This document shows positions 24,689 through 35,405 of a stretch of DNA of 64,000 nucleotides, piece after piece. Origin of the DNA: Gigaspora rosea (taxonomy: Eukaryota; Glomeromycota; Glomeromycetes; Diversisporales; Gigasporaceae); assembly GCA_003550325.1 (NCBI GenBank), contig QKWP01000045.1, forward strand, positions 592,436-656,435, read 5' to 3'. Position 1 is the first letter of the stretch, and every line of letters starts with the position of its first letter. Both the position numbers and the translations under genes were made by a program. Below the pieces are notes generated by a model, which was not told the origin of the DNA, searched no databases, and saw only the letters and a list, made by a program, of their open reading frames with translations.

Positions 24689-25232
24689 CATCTAAAACTT
24701 TTTTTACTAAATTAACGATACATGCCCACTAATTGAAAGTTGTAGAGCTCATCAAGATGCATCTAATGGTGGTTATATCATTCAAATTAGCCTAGTGGAT
24801 AGCGAGTTATCATCGAAAAACGATTGGCCGACTATAAAAAATCTCTATATAAACAATATTTGTTTACATAAAAGATTTTATATAGTTGGACATTCGTTTT
24901 CGACGATATCTCTCCATCCACTGGGTCGATTTGGGTGATCTAACCACAGTTAGATGTGTCTCAACAAGCTCTACAACTTTCAATTAGTGTGCATGTATTG
25001 TTAACTTAGTAAGAAAAAAAGTTTTTGATGGAACCTTTTACCTATAGTGATTTTCATAATATAATCTTCAGCACAGATTTTTATATAGTTAGGCAATCAT
25101 TTTTTGATGATAACTTGCCATTCACTGGGCCGATTTGGATGATCTAACTACTGTTAGATGCGTCTCGACGAGCTCTACAACTTTCAATTAGTGGACATGT
25201 ATAGTTAACTTAGTAAGAAAAAGATTTTAGAT
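24689..25232. repeat. Inner foldback with an extra arm copy
   Basis: The left arm (24689 to about 24840) is the inverse of the right arm (about 24870-25031). Both carry ACTTTCAATTAGTG and AGATGCATCTAA/TTAGATGTGTCT boxes around a short TTTGTTTAC centre. A third arm-like copy in the right-arm orientation occupies about 25075-25232. Two arms plus a spare copy suggest serial insertion or unequal exchange. Confidence 0.6.
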
Positions 25233-25699
25233 GGAAGTACTTCACATTTCGCCTATAGTATCACTTTCTAGTTGACAAGTAGATTATCAATTAATAGATA
25301 ATTTTAAATATACGTGAATATGAAAATTGGCCAATCAGATTATATAATCCATATTTAGTTAAAAATTGGTGACTATAATAAGGGTTTTTTATTAATAAAA
25401 TTGTTAAAAAATCAAATTTTCATGGTGATAGTAATTTTAAGCGATTTGTGACTATAATGAGGTTTTTTACTATGTTTGAATCTGTCGCACAAAATTGGGT
25501 GCTTAAATAGAGGTGTGACTATATGGGGTGTGACTATAGGGAGGTCTGACTGTATTTTTTTGAAATCCTGTACCAGTATATGAAATTGGTTCAATTACTG
25601 ACAAATACTTTAAAGTCATCGAACTTACTTTATCGACAAGCTTATTTTATAAATGATTAATTTACAATAAGTTCATTTATAGATAAGTTCATTTCGTAG

Positions 25700-26116
25700 T
25701 GTCACAATTCGAAATTGTGATATTAGATTCGAATTTTCTGATTAGTTTACCCCTAATTTGTAAATAGATCTTCTCTTTATTTAGTATAAATAACTTTTAT
25801 TAAATATTAGTTGAAGTCCAGGTAAACTTGATGATTGACATATAATTGTCCCTTTTTGTAAAATCTTTATAACACATTAATGTGTTAGCACGTAATCGTG
25901 TTAAAGGGGCGCAGATTATAAACATTCTCAATAGCACATCAACATGCTGGGCTTGGTTGAACCATCACATAGCGTTTAAACAACATGTTAAAGTGCATTA
26001 ATGTGTTATCTATTAAATTCAAATATCTATAAACGAATGAATTCAACATCAATAAAGACATACAATAGAATACAATTTAGAAAAGTTTTATGATTTTACT
26101 TAAGAAAAATAAAGGA
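25700..26116. mobile_element. LTR-like repeat, copy 1
   Basis: It begins TGTCACAATTCGAAATTGTG, a near-perfect palindrome, and continues through AGATCTTCTCTTTATTTAGT, GGGGCGCAGATTATAAAC, paired CATTAATGTG/CACATCAACATG boxes and ATCAATAAAGACATACAATA. The same order is found at 55734 and 63308. A TG start, a late AATAAA and CAATA repeats suit a solo LTR, but I could not fix the 3' end or a TSD, so other DNA-element types remain possible. Confidence 0.5.
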
Positions 26117-26244
26117 ATTATATAAGGTGGGTGTACATTATTTTGGGACACGCATGGGCGCTATTTTGAGCAAAAAAGCTCAATTTTTTAAAAACTCAAA
26201 ATCTGAATTAACGCCCCAGCCCACTATTACACGCAAATACGGTA

Positions 26245-26650
26245 GTAGAAAATTATATACCCTAATATTAACTCAACAACTGTATGTACTCATTAGTGAA
26301 TAAGTTTTGTAACTGAATTCTTTATAGCAGATAGTAAATCATTATAATTTTAATGCAACCAACTCAACCTTATGCAAATACTGGACCACTGGAATAATAA
26401 GTAACAATATTTATATAGAAATCATAAAAATTTCAATACTAATTCGATTTTAACTTCTGCATTAGCAAATAAATTTTGTAACTGAATTCTTAACAGTAAA
26501 TTATAATAGAAATTATGATAATTTTAATGCAACTAACTTAATCTTAATACATCTAAATAGCAAGTAAGTTCTGCAACAGAATTTTTTACAGCAACTTTTA
26601 TGATAATTCCAATACTAACACAACATTAACCACTAGTGTATATGCATTAG
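26245..26650 (+). repeat. GTAACAGAATTC array, second half
   Basis: About four units continue the array of 23200-23948 (GTAACTGAATTCTTTATAGC, GCAACAGAATTTTTTACAGC). AT-rich sequence without genes follows to 27072. Confidence 0.75.
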
Positions 26651-27072
26651 TAAATTAAATATCAGGAATCTTCGCCTTACTTATTCTTTGTTTATCTTAT
26701 TCTTTTTTCAATTAATTTTATTATTAGCATTATAATCTATCATTATTATCCGTTTTTAAAAAAATAAACAAACCACAAATCTTATTAATCCTGTATCTAT
26801 CAAACGTATTTACAACTGATCATTCATAAAAATAATTAAATTATTTCTACATTTCTTTTTAGCATATTATTAAAAATAAAGTCTTACTCTCATTTTGAGC
26901 AATAAGGACAGTTAATATAAACAAATTTACAAAAGAAAAATTATTTCCCTTTAAATAATATTTATACTCTTGTAAGTTCCTTCCTGCTAGCCTACAAATC
27001 ATTACAATATCATACTAAAAGAATTCTGTAAATGTGTTACATATTAAGTCAAGTGCAATTTAAAAATTGCAA

Positions 27073-27110
27073 GCGGGCAACGAAGTTGCCCGCCACATGT
27101 ACATTGCTAG
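27073..27110 (+). mobile_element. Helitron-type 3' terminus with perfect hairpin
   Basis: A 21-base hairpin GCGGGCAAC-GAA-GTTGCCCGC (27073-27093) is followed 13 bases later by CTAG (27107-27110) and a T. This fits the Helitron end rule (hairpin, short spacer, CTRR, insertion before T). The GTAACAGAATTC array lies upstream on the same strand, so the array is probably part of the element. No 5' end or Rep/helicase is seen. Confidence 0.65.
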
Positions 27111-27243
27111 TTAATAATAATAAAACAATATTAGAAGCAGTATCGATTATACAATAAATAATTTATAATAATGAAGATCATATAAATAAGTGTATTCGAA
27201 TTTTTTATTAAAAACAAGTGATTAGCAAAAATTTTAATGTACA

Positions 27244-28648
27244 CCCTATAAGAAAATGTACCATATAGGCATGGGTCAAGGTCCAGATTTGTACGGGTAT
27301 GACCTGAGTTGGTTCAGATTTGGTGGACCATGAGGGATCATTTGCCCATGCCAATTGGACCGTAAATGGAACGGGTTTTGTAGCAGTTTACTAGTCAAAT
27401 CAACACGGGATTTGGCACGAGAAATGAATGTAAATGCACGTGCCACCGCAATAACAATGCGGATTAACTATATTTACATAAGTAATTAGTATAAGATAAA
27501 CAAGCTAACTGCATATGAAGCAAAATTTTGTAAGGATTTTTTTTTGTTAAGATACACAGGGAAGCTTCATTAGTGAAATTATGAGATATTGCTCTTTTTT
27601 TAAAAAAAAATCCTTTACTGATCTTTCACTCTCCATGAAACGAGCCAACACGTATCACAAGCCAACATGTGTATATGCAGTGTTTAAAATTCAATGTTCT
27701 CATGGTTCTCAATGAACATTTGAGTTTTTTTAAGAACATTGATATTTAGAAAAGGTTCTCTTATTTGAGAACATTTTATTCTTTTGAAATGTTCTCAATG
27801 AGAACATTTATAAAATTTTTATGTTCTATATTTACTATTAAGAACAATAAATGATATAAAATGTTCATCAATTTGATAATGTGGGTTAATTGTTACAAAT
27901 TCTGCATAAATAAATATATGTACTGTACATATGTATGTATATACATACTATGTATAGAACATATGTTTAAAGTTGTACAATATAAGAAAATAGTCTTTAA
28001 AGATTTTTAAAATAAAATATTCATTAACTATGCAGTGTGATTTTTATATAGAAAGTATCATTATTGTGTAAACTTAATATATAGATAATTTGGTCAAATG
28101 ATATGTTGATACTAAGCAAGTAAAAAAGACACAAAGTTTTGTTAGTATGAAGACAAATAGTTAAATAACAAAGTAATTGGATTCTAATTTATTGTATTAA
28201 CCAATAGTAACATTAGTAAAATATCATAGAAAATCTTGTTTTATTATGAGCAAATATGAAAAGCACTTGAAGTTTTAATAAAATTATTAGAAATTGAATT
28301 GTATAATACATTGTGTTACATTAAAAAAAATATGAAGAACTATATATAAAGTTTAAAAATTATTAATAGATAAGCACAAACTTAGTATATAAATTGTGAG
28401 TATAGAATATGAACATACTTTAAAAATTAATGTTCAATATATTTAATATATAATGAACACTAAAAGTTTTTGAGAACAATAAAGTTTTAAATTATGCTCT
28501 TTTGAGAACATAACTTTAGATTTGAATTTTAAACACTGCACATATGTCTCATCTGAACGTGCCATTTAATATGACGTTATATTACGTGCCACCTTTTGCC
28601 GCAATGTCCGGGCACCATTTGTCACAAGATCACACTTTACACCCATGG
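27244..28648. mobile_element. CCCTATAAG family element, copy A, with nested insert
   Basis: From CCCTATAAGAAAATGTACC to about TTGTCACAAGATCACAC it aligns with the complete copy at 29834-30449, including the CACGGG/CCCGTGCC boxes, the TTAAGATACACAGGGAAGC module and the GCCACCTTTTGCCGCAATGT stretch. The right terminus is degraded. The element at 27678-28538 sits inside it. Confidence 0.65.
27678..28538. mobile_element. hAT-like nested element with CAGTGTTTAAAATTCAA ends
   Basis: This 861 bp insert has perfect inverted ends CAGTGTTTAAAATTCAA. Flanks share only ATATG (TGTATATG and CACATATG), a worn 8 bp duplication at best. GTTCTCA/TGAGAAC motifs crowd the left end and recur near the right end. 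Comparison with 30250-30285 (the same family without insert) supports the insertion. A similar set of GAGAACA motifs next to CAGTGTTGGAAATTTC occurs at 34442-34690. Confidence 0.65.
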
Positions 28649-29833
28649 TATTGTATGAGTGGTTTGTAAGTATGAGGTAAGTCAATTTGATTGATTTAGT
28701 TATGTTTATAAACGATTGGTATGTTGTATTGTTTGATAAGTAGGGCTGATTAAATTAAGGGATAACAATAGGCGATTTTGTAAGTATAATGTATTGCACG
28801 ATAAGTAATTATTAAGAAATGGAAATATGAAGTCATAGTAAATGACTATTTAGGAAGGGAGTAATGGAAGTTTGTTCTCCCTTTTTTGTCTTTGCTGCCA
28901 GCTCGACACAAGTCTAGCTTCGTCGTTGATGCTCACTCACCCACTGCTGAGCAAAAGCATTTAGTGTGTTGAGGTACTTTGGAGTTATAGGTGTGATTGA
29001 AAGCCCGAATGGACAACCCAGATGTCGAATATGAGTAATTTGATAGCCCGACTTTACAGCTCGGATATCAAAGAAAGATAGGTTAATTTAGTGATGCTAG
29101 GAATCGAATGTAGACCATGTGAACAGCGAGGCGATATCCCATATTCATTGTTGTATCAGGTGATCGAGTAACAAAAGCCAATTCTATCATGCTGTATAAA
29201 CCATATAGAAATAGGGATCAAATCACTATGATTTACCGAAAGAATTTTTGCGGAGTGATAGTAGATCACACGATGAAAAGCACGGGAGTCACATACCTGC
29301 GCTATAGAACAAGCGTCATCAAACTGCAAAAGAAAACTGATTGAAGGCGAAAGATCATATGTAAACGACACAATGACGTTACATTCATGTGCATTACCGG
29401 ATTTAACTGGACCGCTGCAGGCATATCCCTGATTAAATTACTATCACGATAATCTTGTTCTAATTAAACTATGCAATTGATTTGTAATTATCGTAACTTA
29501 TGGTTATTAAATCGGTGATATTTGTTTTAAAACAAACCTAATTCTAGAACAATGCAAACATGATTTATTAATAAAACATTGTATTTTAAAGCACTTACCA
29601 TCGATATTTTAAATGATGCATAAATAATAATTATGATGTCTTTTAATAATAATAGTAAAGTTATGGATCATATTTGATGAATATTATAATATTTTGCAAA
29701 TTGGCATATCAAAAAGTTAATCGAGTTTATATTGCACATTATTTTATTTGGCTTCAATTTACTTAAAAGTTTTTGTTGGCTAGAAACAATTGGTGTATTT
29801 AATAAGTTATGGATTTAGAGCATTTATTGTACC
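28649..29833. other. No confident gene
   Basis: This region is somewhat less AT-rich (29000-29400). The minus-strand frame 29156-29371 (71 codons) shows no domain I recognise. No array or terminal repeats were found. Confidence 0.3.
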
Positions 29834-30449
29834 AGCCCTATAAGAAAAATGTACCGTATAGGCACGGGATGGCATCGGATAGGCACGGGTGGGTCATTTT
29901 GGCACGGGTCAAGGTCCGGATTTGCACGGGTATGGCCCCGAGTTGGTTCTGATTCGGTGGACCGTGTGGGACCGTGTGCCCGTGCCAATTGGACCGTAAA
30001 TGGCACGGGTTTTGCAGCAGTTTAATGAACGTAAATTCACGTGTCACCGCGATAACGATGTGGATTAACTATAAAACATAAATTTACATAAGTAATCAAT
30101 ATAAGATGAACAAGCTAACTGCATATGAAGCAAAATTTTGTAAGGAGTTTTTTTTGTTAAGACACACAGGGAAGCTTCATTAGTGAAATCATGAGATATC
30201 GCTCTTTTTTAAAAAAAATCCTTTACTGATCTTTCGCTCTCCACGAAACGAGCCAACACGTGTGTAACGTACACACACGTATCATCTGAACGTGCCATTT
30301 CATATGACGTGATATTACGAGCCACCTTTTGCCGCAATGTCCGTGCCATTCCGTAAAACGTTCCTGTGCCACAAGATCCGCGCCATTTCGAGCATTCCCG
30401 ACACCAACCCGTACCACAACCCGTACCACTTTTCTTATAGGGCAGGGTT
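29834..30449. mobile_element. CCCTATAAG family element, copy B, complete
   Basis: The inverted ends GCCCTATAAGAAAA (left) and GCCCTATAAGAAAA (right, inverted) continue into TGTACCG and GTGGTACGG. Subterminal regions hold multiple CACGGG/CCCGTGCC boxes, making them GC-rich. The interior matches 27244-28648 and shares the TTAAGACACACAGGGAAGC module with 17745-17835. The flanks do not give a clear duplication beyond a possible CAG. Minus-strand frames inside (29824-30047, 30209-30469) are by-products of the GC-rich ends. Confidence 0.7.
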
Positions 30450-31739
30450 ACTATGGCTTTTATTAGCATTTTGGTACATCCTTACGAACCTGCATTAACG
30501 AAAAATATTTATTAATAAAGATAATTAACAATAAAATTAAATAATATCATTTTGTACAGTAAATATGACTTTATAGTTAAAATAGCTATTATAGTGATTA
30601 GTAATCTTAGTAGGTTGTATTAATATTATTTTTTCAAAGGTAATATCATATTCGAATACTAATTATATAGATCGAAGCTTAATTATAAATTAGGCCCATC
30701 TAAAAAAATGCCACCTAGATCGCTCACCCTTCTTCGTTTTTGTAATGCAGTATTAGCTTCTCCTTAGGACGATAAAATAAACGCGGCGTTATGAAACAAA
30801 TAAAATAAATATAAATATATTTATCTATATAATATTTATAAATTAACAGACAAAACAAAAGCGAAATCGGTCAAATTTATACTATTTAGTATAACATAGA
30901 ATTATCACAAAATTTAACAATTTGCATAGAAAAATAGACACGTAAAATACAATAATATTTTTGAGTGATTCAGCCATATAAAGATATATAAAATCGTGTC
31001 GGTTATTACATCATTTACGTACATCGTAATAAATTTGGTTTAGCGTGATTGGATAAGTGGCTACCAAAGTGAGGCATGAATGCGACAAGAAGAATCCTGT
31101 TTTTTTTTTTTATTTTAAGTTTATAATTTAACGGACAACAGCCCCCGAAAAATCATTTATGTATGTACATTACTCTAGAGGTGACTGATGATACGTGCCA
31201 AAGCGATAAATATGAATGCACCAAGCAGAAACCTGGTTTTGATTTTTTCATAATTTAACGGACAACAGCATTCAAGAATTCATTTACAAATATTGCTTAA
31301 ATACGGATTCGATCAATTATAATGTGTTATATATTATGCTGTATATGCTATATGCTATCAAAAGCGATAAGCAAACGAACAAAAATTACACGTAAGTAGG
31401 CACGGAAGTGGCACGGGTAATTCAATCTTACCAATCAGATCGCATAAAGATGACAGACGTTATATCTTTAGTAGTATTAGAGATTTATGTTCAGTTTATA
31501 TATAGACTTTATTAATAATCGAACCTTCATTCTTTATATTTATATAAAAAAAAAAAAGCCAATAAATGGTTTTATGCCAAAAAAATTACACATAACAAAT
31601 ATTTTTAATATTTGCTTATGAAAAGTTCAATATTAAGTGCTAGAGGGCATCTATTCATGAAAATAATAATAAAAAATACATATATACTATTGTAGTTGGT
31701 GCATCAACAGTAGATGGTACTGGTACGGGTCAAAAGAAG
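30450..31739. other. No gene seen upstream of repeats, downstream of secreted gene
   Basis: AT-rich sequence. Two related segments, about 31085-31145 and 31220-31275, share AGAA(A/T)CCTG..TTTTGATTT/TTTATT..ATAATTTAACGGACAACAGC. A short GGCACGGAAGTGGCACGGGT box lies at 31399. No terminal repeats were resolved. Confidence 0.4.
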
Positions 31740-32441
31740 TTACTTCCTTGGTCCTTTAGCTGGTGGTGCTGCAGGTGCGACTTCACCACCTTGGTTATTA
31801 ACGTTAATTGCAGCGGGTGATTTAATACTCGCACGTTTTCCCCATTTACTTTGACCATCAATAACTAGATAAAATCCAGATGCAGGTCCTTGATTCGCAA
31901 GTCGTTTCGGAGTTTTTTCTGAATCATAGCCCTCCACCATGTCTTTGTAAATATCTTTACCATCACAATTTTGGTATTTAAAGCCATCTTTATCACCACA
32001 ATCCCAAGTTAAATCGCCCACTTTAACCACCCAAGGCTTAGTTCCCCATGGACCTACTTCACATTTATCTTCATGCCTTTTATTAAAAATGCTTCTCTTC
32101 TTACTATAATTTTTTGATTTATCATCATAACCATCACATCCACTGTCTTTAGCATACTCCATACATAATGAATCAGTGAGATTAAACAAAATTTCACCAC
32201 ACTTATTCTGTATGGTATAGCAATAATCCCACTCTTTGGGGTCTTGAAAACCATACTGGTAAGCGCCTGTTAACCATAACGATCCATTAGAATCTTGGTA
32301 AAATCCCATCTGTCCTTTTATATCCATTCCAGATGTGGCCGAAAGCAAAGTAGCAGGGCAAATTTTAGGATGAGCATTCGATAAAGTGCCCGAAAAAGAG
32401 AACATGAAGAGGGTAAAAAAAATAAAATGAAAAGGCTTCAT
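31740..32441 (-). CDS. Secreted cysteine-containing protein of unknown function
   Basis: This is an intact single-exon frame of 233 codons, ATG at 32439-32441 and TAA at 31740-31742. The first 23 or so residues form a classic signal peptide: Met-Lys, a Phe-rich hydrophobic core, then a small-residue cleavage region ending near SNA. The mature chain has eight cysteines, an even number that could form four disulphides, and two N-glycosylation sequons (NLT and NYS). The middle is rich in Asp, Lys, Trp and Gly. A KR pair near GKRAS could be a Kex2-type cleavage site. The tail is Ala/Pro-rich and basic (APAAPPAKGPRK). I do not recognise the family. Secretion outside the cell is a safe inference; a role in host interaction or the cell wall would be speculation. 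The coding strand is clearly less AT-rich than its surroundings and there are no breaks. Confidence 0.85.
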   Translation of the reverse strand: MKPFHFIFFTLFMFSFSGTLSNAHPKICPATLLSATSGMDIKGQMGFYQDSNGSLWLTGAYQYGFQDPKEWDYCYTIQNKCGEILFNLTDSLCMEYAKDSGCDGYDDKSKNYSKKRSIFNKRHEDKCEVGPWGTKPWVVKVGDLTWDCGDKDGFKYQNCDGKDIYKDMVEGYDSEKTPKRLANQGPASGFYLVIDGQSKWGKRASIKSPAAINVNNQGGEVAPAAPPAKGPRK

Positions 32442-32653
32442 TTTGTTTTTAAAAAAATTTTAAAGTAATAAAATGGTTAAAGTTCTTGTATTAGAGTTTT
32501 ATTATTAAAATTTTCTTTAATATTTTAAGTATTATCGAACGATTTAATATTATGGAAATATTTGATGAGAAATTAAAATGTTGATGAAAAATAAAAAATC
32601 AACTATGATAAGAAATCAAATGTTGATGAGAAATCAATGTCAGAGAGAATACG

Positions 32654-32663
32654 CTTTTATATA
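32654..32663 (-). promoter_or_regulatory. Possible TATA box of the secreted-protein gene
   Basis: TATATAAAAG on the minus strand lies about 215 bp upstream of the start codon. The sequence is AT-rich throughout, so the match may be chance. Confidence 0.3.
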
Positions 32664-32967
32664 TTTATTTTCCATGGTATAATTATTCAAATTTCAAAAT
32701 AAGTTCCAGTTGAAGATAAATTGGATTTCGGTACAAAACACTAATGAAAATCAAAAGATGGAAATCCCAATAATTAAAAATAAAAAAAATCTCGCTTTCT
32801 CATTACATGCGTTTATTTTTAGCATCACGATATTATCAATAACAAATATTAAAACTAAAAATAATTCGATGTAACAATATATTGTAAAAGATATAAGCTC
32901 ATAAATCAATGAAAAAGAAGGTTATGAAGCTTGTTAAGTATAATTTTCTTTAGTAACATTGCATATG
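32664..32967. other. No gene seen
   Basis: AT-rich sequence upstream of the secreted-protein gene. ATGTTGATGAGAAATCAA-like short repeats lie just before it, at about 32575-32640. Confidence 0.35.
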
Positions 32968-33350
32968 TTGTATACTATTCCAAAAACTGATATACACTCC
33001 TTTCTTTATTTTTTTTTTGAACTACTGATTTGGTAAAAGTATTCCATCTTTTGAAATCCTGGTTTGGTATTAGTATTCCATTTTTTTTAAAATTTTTAGG
33101 TGTACTATTCCAAAAATTGATATATACTCCTTTTTTTATTTTTTTTTTTTGAAATACTGGTTTGGTAAAAGTATTCCATTTTTTGAAATACTGGTTTGTA
33201 AAAGTATTCCATTTTTCAAAAATTTTTAGTGTACTATTCCAAAAACTGATATGCACTCCTTTTTTTTAAATACTGGTTTGGTAAAAGTATTCCATTTTTT
33301 GAAATACTGGTTTAGTAAAAGTGTTCCATTTTTTTTAAACATATTGTAAT
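32968..33350. repeat. Tandem repeat of about 130 bp, three units
   Basis: GTACTATTCCAAAAACTGAT and the following ATACACTCC recur near 32972, 33102 and 33231. Each is followed by several GGTTTGGTAAAAGTATTCCA sub-repeats and T-runs. The minus-strand frame at 32975-33256 is created by the repeat. Confidence 0.8.
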
Positions 33351-33589
33351 GGTCAATTCTGTATCATTATATTCTCATGATTTTATATAATTATTTTTGT
33401 TCAACGCTTTTATATTGTGGAGAACGAAATACGATTATCTATTACTTTCATAAATGACAATCTAAAATAGACCTCATAGATGATATATGCGTATGGTTGT
33501 GAGACCGGAAACGTGACCTGATGCAGGCACATGCACTTGTGACCCGGGTATCGACGAATTAGGGTTTACCGGTGGAATTCAAGAATTAG

Positions 33590-33733
33590 GGGAATTCAGA
33601 GGATGTCAGTAATATCACGAATAACAATAATATGGGTGATATCAGCTATACAGGCAATTCGAGGTATGTCAGCGATTGCAGTGATATCAGTGATTACAGC
33701 GATATCAGTAAAGTAGGAGATTCTGGCATGTAA
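33590..33733 (+). CDS. Short coding-like open frame, unknown
   Basis: A frame following a stop at 33587-33589 runs to TAA at 33731-33733. It encodes an Asp/Ser/Ile-rich peptide with a repeated SDIS phrase (YVSDCSDISDYSDIS). The sequence just upstream is also less AT-rich (33500-33590) but is broken by stops. It may be the last exon of a lost gene or a retroelement remnant. The internal GATATCAG repeats could equally explain the open frame. Confidence 0.2.
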   Translation, partial: GNSEDVSNITNNNNMGDISYTGNSRYVSDCSDISDYSDISKVGDSGM

Positions 33734-33963
33734 AAATAAATATTGAATTATTATAAATAAATGCCACCCTTTGGGAACGAGAGTGAATTCCCCGCCTTAC
33801 CTATTAATAAAGTACCTAAATCATAAATATTATAAATCACGCCTTTATTAACCATTCACCAAATATAACACGCCTCTTTCTGATTTCGTCATTCGTATTC
33901 TGTCGGTCGGTTACCCAATTGCTGCGGAACGATTGACCGGCTGATTCTCGTTTTACAACGTAC

Positions 33964-33989
33964 TTACTGGTACCGAGGTACCAGTAAGA
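33964..33989. repeat. Perfect hairpin with GGTACC arms
   Basis: CTTACTGGTACC-GA-GGTACCAGTAAG forms 12 bp arms around two bases. It is followed by AACCGGTAC. No element boundaries could be tied to it. Confidence 0.6.
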
Positions 33990-34305
33990 ACCGGTACAGA
34001 CCTTAAATAGCATTGATATTCTTCATCTGATATGTTGATGTATAAATATCTTAGTTTGAATTAAGATATTTTAGTGATATTTTAGTTATATATTGTAATT
34101 CTTAAATAACGAATGATATTAGTCTTAATAAATTTATGGTGTATATGATTGTGACGAAACCTTTTTTTGAAATAAGGGCTAATTTTTTTGTTTATTATTA
34201 CATTTTATAAACAAATAACACGTTATGGGAAATTTACAATATCGATCTTTTTTTCCAGATTCTTTGTTACTGTATTCACATTTTTGAAAACATCATGGAA
34301 TTTGT

Positions 34306-34440
34306 TATAGTTATTGTATGGGTTGTAGAAAATAACTGAATTTGCACGGGTTAACTCATACAAATTTAGTTATTTATACAATCCAATACAATAACCATAA
34401 AATATTATTGTACGGTCAGACGTAACAATCTGTGCGTCAC
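34306..34440. repeat. Dispersed TAGTTATTGTATGGGTTGTAG repeat, copy A
   Basis: The segment from TAGTTATTGTATGGGTTGTA through paired GTTATT..AATAAC motifs to GTACGGTCAGACGTAACAA matches 51577-51745. A distal phrase GCACGG..GT(T/C)ACATAAGACCCG appears at 35370-35400 here and 51765-51795 there. The two may be ends of one element (about 34306-35405) whose middle has been replaced. Confidence 0.5.
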
Positions 34441-34900
34441 CCAGTGTTGGAAATTTCAGACTTAATCGTGAGAACAGTGTAATAGTTATAAGTGTTCTTA
34501 GCAAATTAGTTATTGTTCTCACTTATGCTCACTAAAAAAAAAATGCCAATCTAATGTTATAAATATGAAGTATAACCTCAAATAAGTAGTTACTATAGCA
34601 AATTGAAAACTTATGAGAACAATATTCTTATTTTACTGTTCTCAAAAAATTTTTTAATAGTGAACAGTAAAAAATTTAGACTGTTCATAAATTTATAATA
34701 GTTTTTCATGACGTCACCCTCACCTCAATTAAAAGCCAATTTAAATTTATTGACATGAAATATTTAATACACGCATTAAATAATAGCGTAAATAAAAAAG
34801 AATTTATTTATGATTTAAATTATTAATTCTTTTGTGCTAAATATCAACAATTAAAACAAAGGTCAAACATAAATCTAATAAAGTAAATCTCATTTATAAG
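34441..34900. other. GAGAACA-rich segment, no gene
   Basis: It begins CAGTGTTGGAAATTTC and contains several GAGAACA/TGTTCTC motifs, like the nested hAT-like element at 27678. A matching right terminus was not found. Confidence 0.35.
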
Positions 34901-35345
34901 AATTTTTTTTAAAAAAAAACAAAGAGCTAAATCTAATCTAAAAACAAACTATAATTATATATAGCCTTATTTAAAAGGTTTAAAGAAAGTGAAAATTTAA
35001 AATTATATAAAAAAGTAAAACAAAATAACATATGACTCAGTATAATTAGAATTTAAAAAAAGCAAAAACTTAAGAACATGCAATCCACCCAAATAAAATA
35101 CGAAACTGTCTAACAAAGAATTTAAAGAATGTGAAGATTCAAAGCGAAGATCTAATAATGTATGAATTGTCCAATAAAAAATTTGAAAACAAAAAACAAA
35201 AATCCAATAAATAAAGAATTTTAAAGAAAGCAAAGATCAAATAATATATGTCTTGTTCAATAAATTTTTTTTTAAAAAAACAAAAATCCAATAATATGCG
35301 ATTCTATCTAATAAGGATTTAAAGAAATTAAGTCCTAATAATGCC
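34901..35345. repeat. Degenerate tandem repeat of about 60 bp
   Basis: Units contain AACAAAAATCCAATAAT(A)TATG followed by TCTATCTAATAA..ATTTAAAGAA. The minus-strand frame 35003-35233 lies entirely in it. Confidence 0.6.
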
Positions 35346-35405
35346 TAACTGACCTATCCAAGACAATTAAAAAAGCACGGTTTGTTACATAAGACCCGTG
35401 CAATA

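Larger units (their letters stand above)
24045..25552. mobile_element. Mariner/pogo-type element, TA TSD, nested
   Basis: The terminal repeats are CAGTCGTCCCTCTTTATAAT on the left and CAGTCAGACCTCCCTATAGT on the right when inverted, with TA outside (24043-24044 and 25553-25554). CAGTCGGACCTCY-like ends with a TA target are typical of Tc1/mariner/pogo transposons. The inside repeats the terminal phrase TGTGACTATA several times (about 24630, 25370, 25445, 25512). It holds a pyrimidine tract (24177-24456) and an inner foldback (24689-25031) with an additional direct arm copy to about 25232. No transposase frame remains, so it is non-autonomous. Confidence 0.7.
23949..26242. mobile_element. TA-flanked composite element in the array
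   Basis: The left end CTATATTTGCGCATAATA and the inverted right end CCGTATTTGCGTGTAATA are terminal inverted repeats. TA lies outside at 23947-23948 and 26243-26244. Array sequence reads on across the site if the insert is removed. Both subterminal regions carry TTATTTTG/CAAAATAA boxes with GCGCC or TGCGTG motifs. The insert contains a second TA-flanked element (24045-25552) and an LTR-like copy (from 25700). No transposase is seen. Confidence 0.65.
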
